Source: Gordionus sp. m RMFG-2023 (lineage: Eukaryota > Nematomorpha > Gordioida > Chordodea > Parachordodidae). Taken from it: a stretch of 64,000 nucleotides of DNA. The stretch spans positions 49,825,366 through 49,889,365 of the forward strand of contig NC_088777.1 of the NCBI RefSeq assembly GCF_954871325.1, given 5' to 3'. The translations under genes were made by a program, and so were the position numbers. The first letter of the stretch is position 1, and every line of letters begins with the position of its first letter. The notes below the pieces were generated by a model. The model saw nothing but the letters and a program-made list of their open reading frames with translations, had not been told where the DNA came from and did not search any database. Of the stretch, positions 25,050 to 37,051 are shown piece after piece.

Positions 25050-26330
25050 CGTAAAAACCTTAAAATTGGGTTCAAGATTTCTTTTTTTTTGGTATATATT
25101 CTTGCCTATTCTTCAACCTTCGGAAATTCATCCAGGTTTACAATACTAAATAACACTCATTTCTTACCCAAAAATTGTGCCACGATTTTTAAAAATTGTA
25201 TACATGTTTATAGCTTGACTGTTAAGCAATGTTTGATATATAGATAACCTTGGGGTAAAGCTGTTATTGGTAGAACGATTAAAATGATATGCCTGATTAA
25301 AGCAGTAAAAAAAAATTTTTTTTGCTATACCACAGAAAAATATTTTTTTGAGCAAAAAAAAAGGAACATTCAAATAGTTTGTGTGTAATTTGGAATACAA
25401 TTTTTTTTTAAATAATTGAAATGTATTACGAAATGCGTAAAATAGGCACATTCAATATTATTGATAATTTTTACACTTCCCTGATTGTATTTATTAGTTT
25501 TATACTTAAAAGCATAAAATAGATAATCAAAATTGCTAGTATTTTCCTCAGTAAAAATTGTCCTGATGCTTAGCCACATGGACTAAAATGACCAAAATTG
25601 CACGGTCCAGATAACCAATAAAAGATTTTGAAAGTATTATAGATAGGCATGTAGATATATAATTTGTTATGATCGATAATCGTTTTAAATTTTTTAAGGG
25701 TAGTATATGCAAAATGCCAATAGTGTTTGAATTTAATACAAATGTATTAAAACTATTTTTTATAAAGCGCGCCTTTTTACATTTGGTAAAAATAGTTTGC
25801 AATCTTAATGATATTAATTTATTCATAAGCGTAGTTGGGGGGTGGCAGCGCAAAATCGAAATTTCTCCGCCGGAAGTGTAAACAATTATCGGATTTCTCG
25901 TTTAAATTGGTTTTTTAAAATATTTTTTTGCACTACCCTGCCCTCACACACACGAAATTATTGGAAGGTTTATTCATTCATCTTCGACTTCCATTACGTA
26001 TGTCAATCTTTAGAAATCGCATTTTATATATATAATATATATATAAAAGAATAAACAAATTAATAATTAATATACCACCTTATAAATAAATCCCCTATAT
26101 TTGGGTTAATGTTTGTAAATTTTAATATATTTTTTATTTTTTTTTGGAAATATTTTTTAAATTAAACCTTATTAATTAGGATTTTTAGTCAAATAAATGG
26201 TGTCACAAGTTAAGGAAAATGAATCCTTATTAATATAATAAAAAATCAATTATATGTCAAAGAAATATAAATTATATACACCTTAAGAAATTTAATTTGA
26301 TAAATAATTAGTGGTAGGTTCAAACTTAGT
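25050..26330. other. AT-rich non-coding DNA
   Basis: Open frames of 70-100 codons on both strands overlap at 25164-25881, but they are low-complexity and none has splice signals or a recognisable domain. Confidence 0.35.
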
Positions 26331-26344
26331 GTTAATTGATTGGT

Positions 26345-26450
26345 TGTGTAAAACCCAGACCCGGCGTTTGGGTCTAAAAATCGACTAAGCCAGCTCTGAG
26401 TACGAACCCCAAGCACAGACCCGGAGTCCAGACCCGGGGTTCAGATAAAT
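26345..26450. repeat. GC-rich CAGACCCGG repeat
   Basis: Three CAGACCCGG-like words (ACCCAGACCCGGCG, GCACAGACCCGGAG, CCAGACCCGGGG) within about 100 bp in AT-rich DNA. It probably belongs to the same class of hAT-end-like repeats as 31320-31490 and 32040-32212. Confidence 0.45.
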
Positions 26451-26905
26451 ATTGTTATTCAAAATAGTTCGAATAAAAATTATATACCAAAAGTATAGAA
26501 AAAGTAAATGCAATAGCATTTTCTAAGGTGGTTAGTAAAGCCCTGCAAGCAACTCAACTTAGGGTTAAAAAAAAAATTGGCTCAGAAATACCAAAAAAAA
26601 TAGGATGCGATACGGAAAATCACTTTGTTTTCTAAATAAATGATAAATTAGAATTTTTCTGGGATCAGGAATGGACTGTTAATCCCTAAATTTAACTTAA
26701 AATTTAAATATTTTCAAACTCAGGGCTTCTTCGAACAAGATTTCAAATTTTTAGCGATTTAGAACCCATCCCTAAACACACGTTATTAGGAACTTGTAAT
26801 AAACAAGACTAAACAATGCATAAGCCTGGAATTATTTAAAGACTTAATTTCTAAGCAAAACACACTATTGATAGCTATTTTTTTAAACCCAGGGTAGCTT
26901 CCACA

Positions 26906-27124
26906 TAGTGTTGTTAAACAGCTCGATCTGAGCCTATTTTTAAAAACGACTAACTCATCATTATAGGCAGGAAAATATCGCCTAATCCTCGAGATTTCGC
27001 TAATAGATGTTCGATCCTATGTGTTATCTATATAAGCAAAATCTTTAGGCTTGCATAATATTTTTCTGGATAAAATATTGAGTTAGCCGAAATCGGCTTA
27101 AATTTGAGCCGTTTAACAACACTA
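26906..27124. mobile_element. hAT-like MITE, family A, complete copy
   Basis: Ends TAGTGTTGTTAAACAGCTC and GCCGTTTAACAACACTA, flanked by CTTCCACA and CTTCCATA (7 of 8). The length is 219 bp. The interior is not a perfect palindrome: it keeps an asymmetric core containing AGCAAAATCTTTAGGCTTGC. Confidence 0.9.
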
Positions 27125-27129
27125 CTTCC

Positions 27130-29440
27130 ATAGAGGTAAAAACAAAAATCGAATAGATAAGAAAAACCGTAGAAGAAAACCACGGATATTTTATTCTAAA
27201 TTTAGTAGTATAGTAATCTCCCAAAATAATTTACTATGAAACTCTTTTTTTTTCTTTTTTTAAAAATAAATTCAAATTTAGAAAAAAAAGGTACAATTGG
27301 CTATTCGAAAATAACATCTGTTTAACATAAATCACAATCACTTTTGTCAAATGAAATATATATATATATATATATAAATAAACTACAACGTAACCTTTAC
27401 TACGAATCTGTTTTGAATCTTTTTTATTTATTTATTATTTATGCGACACATTATAGTAATAATTTTTAAAATATTGTATTACACATTTTCTTCTACCGGA
27501 CACTTTTTTCTTCTATCTGCCACAAAAAAAATCAATCCTTTCTTGCCACCACGTGGGAAAAATATCCACTCGGTCTTTAGGGGCAGTCTACGATGCCATT
27601 CATCTAACTCTAATGTAATAATGTAATAATATGCCTGTGGTTTTTATTGTATATTTTGTAGTTTAATATTCTATATATTATTTTTCATTAAATATTAGAC
27701 TCAGGGTGACAAGACCTTTATCACGTGAGGGAGGGGTGGACGAATCAGATGGGTCATAAAAATCTCAGGTGGAGTTCCTCCGTATCAAATTTTTTTAATA
27801 AGAGGAGACCCGCGTCATTGGTACATGTAAGTGGGAGGTCACGCAGAGTGTCGTAGCTTAAATATTTTTATAATTTTGAGAATGACTGCTAGAAATCATT
27901 TTCTTTCGATCTGTCAAAAACTTATCTGATTCTATCTTGGTTGATAAGTGACGGCACCTCCTGAATTCTTTGCTGCCATAATTCTATAGACTGAAATTGT
28001 GTTCATCGGTTTTTCTAAACTAACACGGGTCATCTTGGAGATGTGCGAGAGCGAATTATATTGTACGAATATCGTTTTGACGTCCATCACATGTTACGAC
28101 ACTTAGTGTGATACCCTAAAATATAGAAACTTGCGCATTAACTTTGCAAGTTGGCGCAAGTTGCTGAATAGTGAAAAATATTCATTTCCATTGAGTTTTA
28201 CAAAAAAAAAGAAGTTATCTTTTCATCTGGAGTCAAGATGGATAAATTCTCATCAACACTTAAAGATTTAACAATTAAAAAAAACAAATTCTGTATCTAT
28301 AATGAAATACGGATCGTCTCACATCTTGTAAATTGTAATTTTTCTGGAGATTTAGACACCGTCGAAATATTCCCATCTTGAAGCTTCTGTCAGCAACGGC
28401 GCTCACAAACGTTTAAGAACTTCATACGCTCTCTTGCAATGTTTCTAAATTTCTAAGCTATATATTGAGATAAAAACAATTCTTCTTATCGCATGTTTTA
28501 TTCAGTCTTAGCGGGTAATATAGTCTTATACTAAATCCTCTCGAATGATCCAATATCTCCTAAGCCTATAAAAGTTCTTAGAATCGAAGAAGGATTTCAT
28601 TGGGTGAGAGAGAAGGAGGAAGGATTCACCAATTAAAGTTAGAGCTATGTTTCATGATTCTTTTTTATAACAATGATTATTTTATAATCTATTCTTATTC
28701 AGTCAAAATATCTAATATTTTACTGAGATATCGATACTTATACAATATATTATATACATTTTCCCTTCTATATTTTAATGAGATTTTAATTTATTTTTAA
28801 AGGTAAATTAGATGTTGTCGCTTTCTGCATGTAAAAATAGATAACTGAGAGTAACTGTACTATTTGATTTTCGAGTAATATCTCTAAGCGTGAATCTATA
28901 ATTTTTAATGACAATGAAAAACACTTCTTCATATGGTATCAATAACTCATTCTTGAATAACCAGGCTAAGATAAGTTCATTAGAAACTAGAAAATGGATC
29001 CTAACCACGTGGGGTCCCTATTAAAATTAGGAGTATTCGGCTCAATAACCCAGAATATCTATTAATATTTCGATATCATAAATGATATTCCATTTTTAAA
29101 CACAGAATTTGATTGCATTTCTTACCATCAAATGAAATCAACAACGTTCTTGCTACTCTAGAAGGGGGGGGGGGAAGTAAACGAAGGTTATTATTTAAGT
29201 AGGATATTACAAAAATAGATTATCTTAAAATAAGGAAATTCAAAAAAAAATAAATATTTATATATATATAGAAATTAATCTTTATTATACGAATGTCCCA
29301 ATTTGGTTGATTGGTTATTTATCTCATGTTTCTGGAATTTCTGATGAGTTATTATGATGTCCTGATAGGTCATTTAAAGGCGCCTTTTTTTAAAATCAAA
29401 TTTTAAAAAATAATTGTGCAGGATAAAAAAAAATGAGGTC
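27130..29440. other. Non-coding or decayed sequence
   Basis: 27700-28560 has balanced composition and may be an old coding repeat, but I could not assign a family. The remainder is AT-rich with G-runs (29165-29174). Confidence 0.35.
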
Positions 29441-29447
29441 GTCTTCT

Positions 29448-29573
29448 CTATCTTTCTTTCTTTACTTTTCTTGTTCTTTTCTTTTCTTTTTTTTTTCTTT
29501 TCTTTTCTTTTTTTTTTCTTTCTTTTCTTTTCTTTTCTTTTCTTTTCTTTTCTTTTCTTTTTCTTTTCTTTTC

Positions 29574-29605
<32 letters not shown>

Positions 29606-29929
29606 CTTTTCTTTTCTTTTCTTTTCTTTTCTTTTCTTTTCTTTTCTTTTCTTTTCTTTTCTTTTCTTTTCTTTTCTTTTTTCTTTTTCTTTTCTTTTCT
29701 TTTCTTTTCTTTTCTTTTCTTTTCTTTTCTTTTCTTTTCTTTTCTTTTCTTTTCTTTTCTTTTCTTTTCTTTTCTTTTCTTTTTCTTTTCTTTTCTTTTC
29801 TTTTCTTTTCTTTTCTTTTCTTTTTCTTTTCTTTTCTTTTCTTTTCTTTTCTTTTCTTTTCTTTTCTTTTCTTTTCTTTTCTTTTCTTTTCTTTTCTTTT
29901 CTTTTCTTTTCTTTTATTTCTTTGCTTTA
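29448..29929. repeat. (TTTTC)n microsatellite, ~480 bp
   Basis: Nearly uninterrupted TTTTC units on the + strand, with a few T-run expansions. Apparent long open frames in all registers (Phe/Leu/Ser or Lys/Glu/Arg) are artefacts of the repeat. Confidence 0.98.
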
Positions 29930-30872
29930 ATTTTTTTGAAATGATAATAATTTTACATATAAACATAAATTAAATACTAATATAAAATCAATAATCATTA
30001 TTACTATCATTATGTATCTAAATATCGGTATCATTAAAACTGATCCCTAACCCCCCTCCCCCCCTCCCTAATATATTATTATTAATTTTCACTAACGAAA
30101 GATCATTAAAATTATATTATAATAATAATTACTCTTATTATAGTATTATAAATCATAAAATTTATATTTTTTTATACCTTAATTTTTAATTTTTTACCTT
30201 ATAACTTTTAACGTTTTAAAAATTTTTCCAAATAAAAAAAAAAATTAAATTTTTTATCTCATTATTATAACAAATTTAATTTAAAAAATATATTATTATA
30301 AATTTTATCAAATGTTTATATAGTAAACTTTTTCGAATTTTAAACATTTTATTTTTATTATAAGAAAAGAAGTGGCAAAATAAGCCAAAAAGTTACATTT
30401 TATATTAAAGATACTTAATTTAAAATGTTATAATTATTTCTTCTTTCCAAATTTTCTGCTATATCACAAAAATTCTATGGTATATAATTAAAGATGAAGA
30501 AAAAAGAAATGTTAACGTGAAAAAAAAGGTAATTTAAAATTATATAATTTAATATTGTGTTTAGTTTGTTTTGATGGGGAAAACAAATTTTTTTTTTCAA
30601 TATCACAATTATTATCTTTAATTTAATTTGCTAATAATATTGTTATAATTTTTTTCATTAATCACAATTATTATTTTTACAAAACTAAATTAGTTTTTAA
30701 TTTAATGTTTAAACTATTTCAAAAAATATCGTTAAAATGATTTTTTAAGCTTTAATTTTTTTGTTTTTTTACGTTTTTTTAGAGTTGAAAAAAAACTGAA
30801 GGGTATTTTTCCTTCTCACAACCCTAGTTTACACGAAAACTCAACGAATCCCTTATATTTTTCCATCTATAT

Positions 30873-31077
30873 AACAGTGTTGTTAAACAGCTCTTTTTGA
30901 GCCGAGTTAGGAAAAATATTATTGCAAGCCTTAAGATTTTGCTCTCATAGGTGGCACAAAGGTTTGAACATCTGTTAACGAAATCTCGAGGGTTGGAACC
31001 AATATTTTTCTGGCAAAAATATTGAGTTAGCCCTTTTTAAAAATCGGCTCAAAATTGAGCTGTTTAAACAACACTAT
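30873..31077. mobile_element. hAT-like MITE, family A
   Basis: Ends CAGTGTTGTTAAACAGCTC and TGTTTAAACAACACTA. The interior has AAGATTTTGCTCTCATAGGTGG and ATCTGTTAACGAAATCTCGAG-like sequence. Left flank CTATATAA recurs 3 bp beyond the right end. Confidence 0.8.
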
Positions 31078-31139
31078 ACTATATAATACTAAACCAAATA
31101 ACTATATTCATGCGAAAATACATTTTTTTTTTTCTTTCT

Positions 31140-31144
<5 letters not shown>

Positions 31145-31174
<30 letters not shown>
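31145..31174. repeat. (TA)n microsatellite
   Basis: About 15 AT dinucleotides directly after a TTTC-rich stretch. Confidence 0.9.
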
Positions 31175-31177
<3 letters not shown>

Positions 31178-31319
31178 TTTCTTTTAAACGCTATGACAAA
31201 ATTTTACTAGTAAAATATAACCCTGCATTCGCAGTTAGACTGAATTAGCGACGATGTAATACGCAATACGATAATAATAATTAACTATTTGTTATGTTAA
31301 TGCTCGGGTAATTATTAAC

Positions 31320-31490
31320 TAGACCTGGAATCAGAATGTTTCCCCTGATATGTCCCCAATTAGGTCCAGTTGAAGTAAAACGAAAGAGGTTAGGGATCAA
31401 AAAAATATGCATATGGGCCCCGGTTCACTGCAGCGGATCCGGTTTAAAACCTTGAATCAGGTAAGACACCCGGGTTCGTAACTGAAGCTT
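31320..31490. repeat. GC-rich hAT-end-like repeat (CCCGGGTTCG)
   Basis: Contains AGACCTGGAATCAG, GGGCCCCGGTTCACTGC and ACCCGGGTTCG. Similar wording to 32040-32212, but I cannot define both ends. Confidence 0.45.
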
Positions 31491-31653
31491 CATACCTCCC
31501 CTACCTTCCCTGTAACAAAAATTGTTGAAATTTTATTTTATATAAATTTTTTATTGATCTTAATTAAAATGAATGAATGAATGTTTATAAATGATAAATA
31601 ATTTTTCAATTTACGCATCAATTTATTAGCCTAAAATTTGCTTATAATATAAT

Positions 31654-31978
31654 CAATGACATATAATAATACCTAGATTGACGATGCATTCATTATAAGT
31701 TGTACATAAATGAAAACAGCTGGGGACGCCATTAGTTCTGATTATCATATCATTATTATAATTAAAGCGAGAGGTTAATCTATCCCTAAGTCTGGCGCAA
31801 ACTTTATTAAAGAATTTCCTGATCATGGAGATAATAAGGAAAAGCAAGTTATCAATTTAATAGTAGTTTTTAACATGAGAATAATTACTATACTGAGCTA
31901 CCAAAATGGCGGGTCCAGCTGATTTGCATTCAACGACGCTTTCAAATGCATTATTATGAATGCATTAACATATGATAT
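31654..31978. mobile_element. hAT-like MITE, family B
   Basis: Left end CAATGACATATAATAATACC, then TAGATTGACGATGCATTCAT; internal GAAAACAGCTGGGGACGCC and AAAATGGCGGGTCCAGCTG as in the copy at 9297-9628. The right end is eroded. Confidence 0.85.
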
Positions 31979-32039
31979 TTATTTATCAGAACTAGTAAAT
32001 TGATAAGGAAGACATACCGAGCTCTTTCGCAAATTTGCA

Positions 32040-32212
32040 AATTTTTATACGTATACCCCACCCACTTGAACCCGAAAATGGGTTTATTGAAATTGTACCT
32101 ATTCATTGGATAGCTCATCGAATCTGGGGTAATATGGGCCCAGGGCGGGTTCGGACCCCTATTAGGAAATCGGTTTTTAAAACCCTTGAATCCGGGTTTG
32201 GGTTCACATCCC
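32040..32212. mobile_element. hAT-end-like repeat ending in CAGGGATGTGAACCC (reverse complement)
   Basis: The right end reads, in reverse complement, CAGGGATGTGAACCCAAACC, a style of terminus common in hAT elements. GGGTTCGGACCCC and GAACCCG words lie inside. The left boundary is uncertain. Confidence 0.5.
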
Positions 32213-32479
32213 TGATTTATAACCGATTATAACCTAAAATATACGTGTTTCCCAGAGAAAAGAAATCACGCCTGGCATATGGATTACAATACCTCTAAAG
32301 ACGCATTTCCAGATTACCTTTGCTGTTAAAGAAAAATAAATACAATAAATAGACAAATTATAACTATCGGGGAAATTATTGAAATATCCGTATTCGATTG
32401 AAATTCGAATCGAATATGCTATTCATTCGAGGATTTTTTTATTCGTAAATTTACTATTCATTCATAAATAATGCGGTTT

Positions 32480-33040
32480 AAAGTCTCGTTTGAGTGCAAA
32501 TCAGCTGGGGACCATGTGACACGCCATTCAGGTAAATAACCTATTTTCTAGGGATCCAGAATACTTTGAATTGTTTGAATTTGCTCTGCTAATTACAAAT
32601 TTTCTTGTGAGAGAGCCTTAGAATAATTGTGAGGTAGGGGGGGGGTATTCTTTTATTTCGCTTTTATTAAAATTATATATATATATGCTACGCGTAACTC
32701 TGAACGTAATGGCGTTCTCAGCTGTTTTCATTGGTATATACTTTTTAATGAATGCATTATCAATTCTAAAATTTAATTTTTTTTTAATTCCAAATTTTTA
32801 AATTTAAATAAAAAAAAGAGCGGATTTAATAAAAAAATTTTTTCCAGCAGACAAAAGTTAAACGACCATTTAAAGTTACGCGTAACAAAAATGACGTCAC
32901 AATGGCTTACTCAGCTGTTTTTCATTGGTGTGAATTACACTTTTTAATGAATGCACAGTGAATTCTGAAATTTAATTTTTAAATTGTTAAATTCTGTAAA
33001 AATTATTCTTTTCCCAGATAAAAGTTAAACAACCATTTTT
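32480..33040. repeat. Tandem repeat of a ~190-bp unit (ACGCGTAAC...CAGCTGTTTTTCATTGG)
   Basis: Unit 1 (about 32688-32865) and unit 2 (about 32876-33040) share TACGCGTAAC, CTCAGCTGTTTTCATTGGT, CACTTTTTAATGAATGCA, AATTCTAAAATTTAATTTTT and AGACAAAAGTTAAAC. A related CAAATCAGCTGGGGACCATG block stands ahead at 32500. The CAGCTG/ATTCATTAAAA pairing also occurs in family B, so these may be solo subterminal pieces of a related element. Confidence 0.65.
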
Positions 33041-33454
33041 ATCGAATAGATGATAAAAAAAAATATATATATAGACACAAAAACAGTGTGTCGTAATTAC
33101 GAATTTATGTAGGAAAATCAATAGACTTAAAAAATACAATAATTAAGCTCCAGAACATTATCCGAATTTATTAATATATTCAATATATTTTATATCCACT
33201 ACGACAAATCAATAATTTGCCAGTTTATCAGGGTCTTTTTTTGCGTATCAAACTGGTTTAAAATATGAAAACAAAGTGAAAGCTGCCTCACGCACGCCTC
33301 TTCCACTCCTTAACGAGAAATATAAAGTTAAAATGGAAATAGTTTCAAATATTTAAGAATGATTCGAATTTCCGAATCGAATAATATCGTTTTTGGTATT
33401 CGTTCAAAATATGAATCTATTATCTAATTTATTTTTAGGTATAACTTCAGGGAA

Positions 33455-33644
33455 CTAGTGTTGCTAAAAAAGCGGCTAGCTCAATATTTCATCCAGACAA
33501 AATATTGCGCAAGCCTGAAGATTTTGCTGATTTTGCTCATAGGAGGAACAAAGTGTCTAGACAATATTATCGAAATCTCAAGTCTTAGGTCGATATATTT
33601 CTGGCTAAAATATTGAGTTAGCCGTTTAACAACACTATCAGGAA
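33455..33644. mobile_element. hAT-like MITE, family A
   Basis: Ends TAGTGTTGCTAAAAAAGCGG and GCCGTTTAACAACACTA. Flanks CAGGGAAC and TCAGGAAC look like a drifted target duplication. Confidence 0.8.
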
Positions 33645-34205
33645 CCTTACAAATTCCCCATATTTTTTACATAATCATGTTTATCAATTTATTAGTATTA
33701 CTCCTTTTTCTTGAAAAAATTATTTTTTAAAGCTAGTGAAAATAGATATAACTAGATATAAATATAATAAATATTTTGCTTTTTTTTCTTGTCATTTGGA
33801 TTAAAAAGTTTTATTTTTTTTTTATAACTTCTTAAAAATTTTTTTAAGTATATTATTAATATTATGCTGTGGTTTATATAATAAGAAATAAGAAGAAAAT
33901 AAATGTAACAAAAAATATTATTAAGAATTTTCTTAAAAAAATAAAAAATCGTATAAAAATTTGAGATTGAGAAAATGGTCCGAAAAATATATTTCATTTA
34001 TCATGTCATTTTTTCGAAGAAGTTTATAAGAATTTAATATATTAAAAAAAGTAAAAAGCATGATAATATTAAGTATTACAAGTTTAAGTATAATATTAAT
34101 ATGTAGTAAAAAAAACGAAAATTAAGGATAGGTTATTTTTTAAAATAATATTATCGGAAAGCATAAAATACAAAAACATAATGGCAAAATAATAGAGTCG
34201 ATATC

Positions 34206-34495
34206 AATATGACATATATAATACCTAGACTGACGATTAATTCATTAAAAGTGTACATCGAATGCAAATCAGCTGGAGACGCCATCTTGGTTACACTAAT
34301 CGTTATTAAAATTTTAAACGAGTGCTCTAATTTATTCCTAAATTCTGATGCACACTTTATTAAAAAATTTACCGGATCAAGGAGATAATTAAGGAGGCAA
34401 GTTATCAATTCAATAGTACTTTTTAACGTGAGAATAATTATTATATGTGTTACCAAAATGGCGGGTCCAGCTGATTTGGTTTTAACGACGCTTAT
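34206..34495. mobile_element. hAT-like MITE, family B, right end lost
   Basis: TATGACATATATAATACCTA at the left, then CTAGACTGACGATTAATTC, TGGAGACGCCATCTTGGTT and AAAATGGCGGGTCCAGCTG. It stops after TTTTAACGACGCTTA without the terminal repeat. Confidence 0.8.
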
Positions 34496-34767
34496 TTGGT
34501 TTCGTAAAAAAAAATAAAAGTTAGGATTATAGGGTGAGTCCGAAAGGAAGTCATTTTAAAAAGACAGCCGCGTTCCAAGACGGCGCCATATTTCGAGCCA
34601 AATGGACGCACTAGGGCGAGCGTTTCAATGTTAATTTGATTTAGAAAAATTGACGACTCCCAATTAGAAACTCAGCGCAAAAATATTTAAGTCCGATCCT
34701 TTGAAAAAATAAAATAATTAACGAGTCCATTTGAAGCCAGTTCTGCTCATTTCGCTTGACGAATGCT

Positions 34768-34873
34768 AAAAATTCGCCGGCCCAAACCCGCCCCGCCACC
34801 TTGCCAATGTTGAAAATATTATAGGGCGGGCTGGGTAGGGTGTTAAAAAACTGCCAATTGCAGATCTCTAGTT
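34768..34873. repeat. Family C-like GC-rich fragment
   Basis: Contains CCGGCCCAAACCCGCCCC and GGGCGGGCTGGGTAGGG, and ends TTGCAGATCTCTAG like family C. Confidence 0.55.
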
Positions 34874-35284
34874 ATAGCGGAGGGGGTTGGGTGGTGGTAT
34901 GTGTTGCGCCATTATTTGTAAAATAAGAACATATTTATAATAAATCTCTTAATTTCTTCGATTTACTATTAACGTGTATAGTATTAGGTTTAAATTTTAT
35001 TTAATATAATAATGTATATCCCCTTAAAAAAAATTTTATCTACTGACTAATTAAGGTATTTATAAATATAATAATTCTTTAATATATAATCTGTTATGAT
35101 TAATCATTTCCTAACTAACTTAATCCTAGATATAACATTCACAACTTATAACTTATATATATATTTTATATAATATTACTAGGAACGAAGGAGTTAATTA
35201 TTAAGTTGTTATTTTTTTTTTAAAAAACAATATGAAAATATTAATAATATATTTGCAAATTGTGTTGATTTTTTTCGTTATACC

Positions 35285-35616
35285 AGCTCACTGAAATTAG
35301 CGCACCAGTTTTCTGGTCAAATTTAGCAATCACATGTTACCAAATTTATCAGGTAACAATTGAGAGTTACCACCAGATTCTAGGAGTTGACACCGATCAT
35401 TCTCATATGTCTGTCAAATGCAATATTATAGTAGATTCAAGAGGACGACAACTGTCTGAACTGGTTATACAGTCAATGACGACAATCAAAAATACAAAGA
35501 TCTTAAAATTTAATAAGAATGCGTTAACTAAAAAAAAAAATTACAAATTTACTCATTAAATCAACAAATTCGGTGGTGACAAATTTCGTAGATACTTTTC
35601 AGTGAGCTGGGTAAAT
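35285..35616. mobile_element. Short TIR element with TA flanks (Tc1/mariner-like MITE, family H)
   Basis: Ends CCAGCTCACTGAAA and, in reverse complement, CCCAGCTCACTGAAAAG, each bordered by TA. It is about 330 bp, with no open frame. The TA flanks and short inverted repeats suggest a Tc1/mariner-type non-autonomous element. Only one copy is seen in the window. Confidence 0.65.
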
Positions 35617-35892
35617 TAACCTAAAGAGAATTTAACGGACCTGGCTAAAAAAAAAGGGTGTCATCATTTTGATTTTTTTTAAGCCCAAAATTTGTTTCGG
35701 TTGATCATCTTTCTTAGATGATTCCGCAAGTTTCCTAGAATCTTCAAGTCGATCTCAATTTGGTGAAGATCCTCAGATATTAGAATGCAAAGATTTGATC
35801 CCGTTGAAAAATTTTGTTTAAAAAACAACAAATATTTATAAATAATCGAGCAATTTCTATATTAATTGCAAGCTACTGGCTCTCTCTTTTTA

Positions 35893-36063
35893 GTGTTGTT
35901 AAAGGGATCGTTTTGAGCCGAATCTTAAAAATGGCTAATTCAATATTTTTTTAAAAAAAAATAAATATTCCTAAGTCTTTATATTTCGATTATATATGTC
36001 TAGAACCTTTCTTCCTTCAAAGAGCAAAATTGAAATACTGAGTTAGCCATTTAGCAACACTAC
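35893..36063. mobile_element. hAT-like MITE, family A, diverged
   Basis: TAGTGTTGTTAAAGGGATCG at the left, CTGAGTTAGCCATTTAGC and AACACTA at the right. Confidence 0.7.
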
Positions 36064-36094
36064 TACTTAGATGAACACTAAATAATAAAACAAA

Positions 36095-36352
36095 TTTTTT
36101 TTTTAAATTTTGCCGGCCCCGCCCAGCCCGGCCCTAATTTATTTTAAATATATAAATTAATTTTTATAAATAACTCAAAAATAAACGATATATGTGTTAT
36201 TTTGGCGTCTACTTTCTATAAATAAAATCACATATTTTTATTTTACATAAAAAAAATTCAACGTAAAATTGATAAATTTAAGATATATTTTAAAAAAATT
36301 TCTAAGACCCGACCCCGGCACGAATTTTCTTAAAAAATATTGGGTCATAAAA
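36095..36352. mobile_element. hAT-like MITE, family C
   Basis: GCCGGCCCCGCCCAGCCCGG at the left and ACCCGACCCCGGCACG at the right, with the conserved inner block AAACGATATATGTGTTAT and GGCGTCTACTTTCTATAAAT shared with 14655-14934. Outer ends are eroded. Confidence 0.75.
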
Positions 36353-36359
36353 ATATAAT

Positions 36360-37045
36360 TGTTAAGTTAGGGTAAACTCCCAAGCACTAAGGCCTGTATG
36401 AGACCCTCATATTTTAAAGAGGAGACAAGATTACAGATGACCCCCCACAAAGAAGGAATCTTACCTTCTTCGATAACTATTTAAATATTATGATGAATTT
36501 TTTTTTATAAATAAATAAAGATTTAGTCTGTTGTCCTTAATTATATAAATTATAATATTCGCAAATAAAATTTACTAAAATAAAAATATTAATTTTTTTG
36601 GAAGAAGAAACTTTTTCTATTCTTATATTCTTTCCTTTCCTTTGCCATACTCATTACTAACATGTACAAATAGCTGGGATGTAGTCCCACCCTTTTTTTA
36701 ACTTTTACTTCTGGGTTACAAGGTTTGTTGGTATCCTTGAGTAAAAAAAATCGGCATAATTATATGAAGGATGGGCCTTCATATAATTCACGTACGCTCA
36801 CATTCGGGCATGTCTATGACCAACGTGCTATTAAAGATTAAAGATTAAAAGTCTGTCGTCCTAGGTCGACTTAATACTCAATAGCCCGCTATCTAGCCGT
36901 CTTTTAAGTATCGGCTTAATATCCAAAAAAAAACATTAAATAAAGGGTATTGTCGATCAAATACCTTTTATTACTTATATCAAAAAGTAAAATAATACTT
37001 TTTAGACTATCCCAAAAAGTAATTGAATGTCCAAATTGAGTCCAC
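36360..37045. other. Non-coding sequence
   Basis: AT-rich with a few moderate-GC patches (36770-36900). No gene or defined repeat. Confidence 0.4.
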
Positions 37046-37051
37046 CAAGGA

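Noticed and set aside
25164-26054. Overlapping 70-101 codon frames on both strands
   Set aside because: AT-rich, low-complexity, mutually overlapping, and without splice signals or domain.
29414-29966. Long open frames of 165-176 codons on both strands
   Set aside because: They are translations of the TTTTC microsatellite and contain only its periodic residues.
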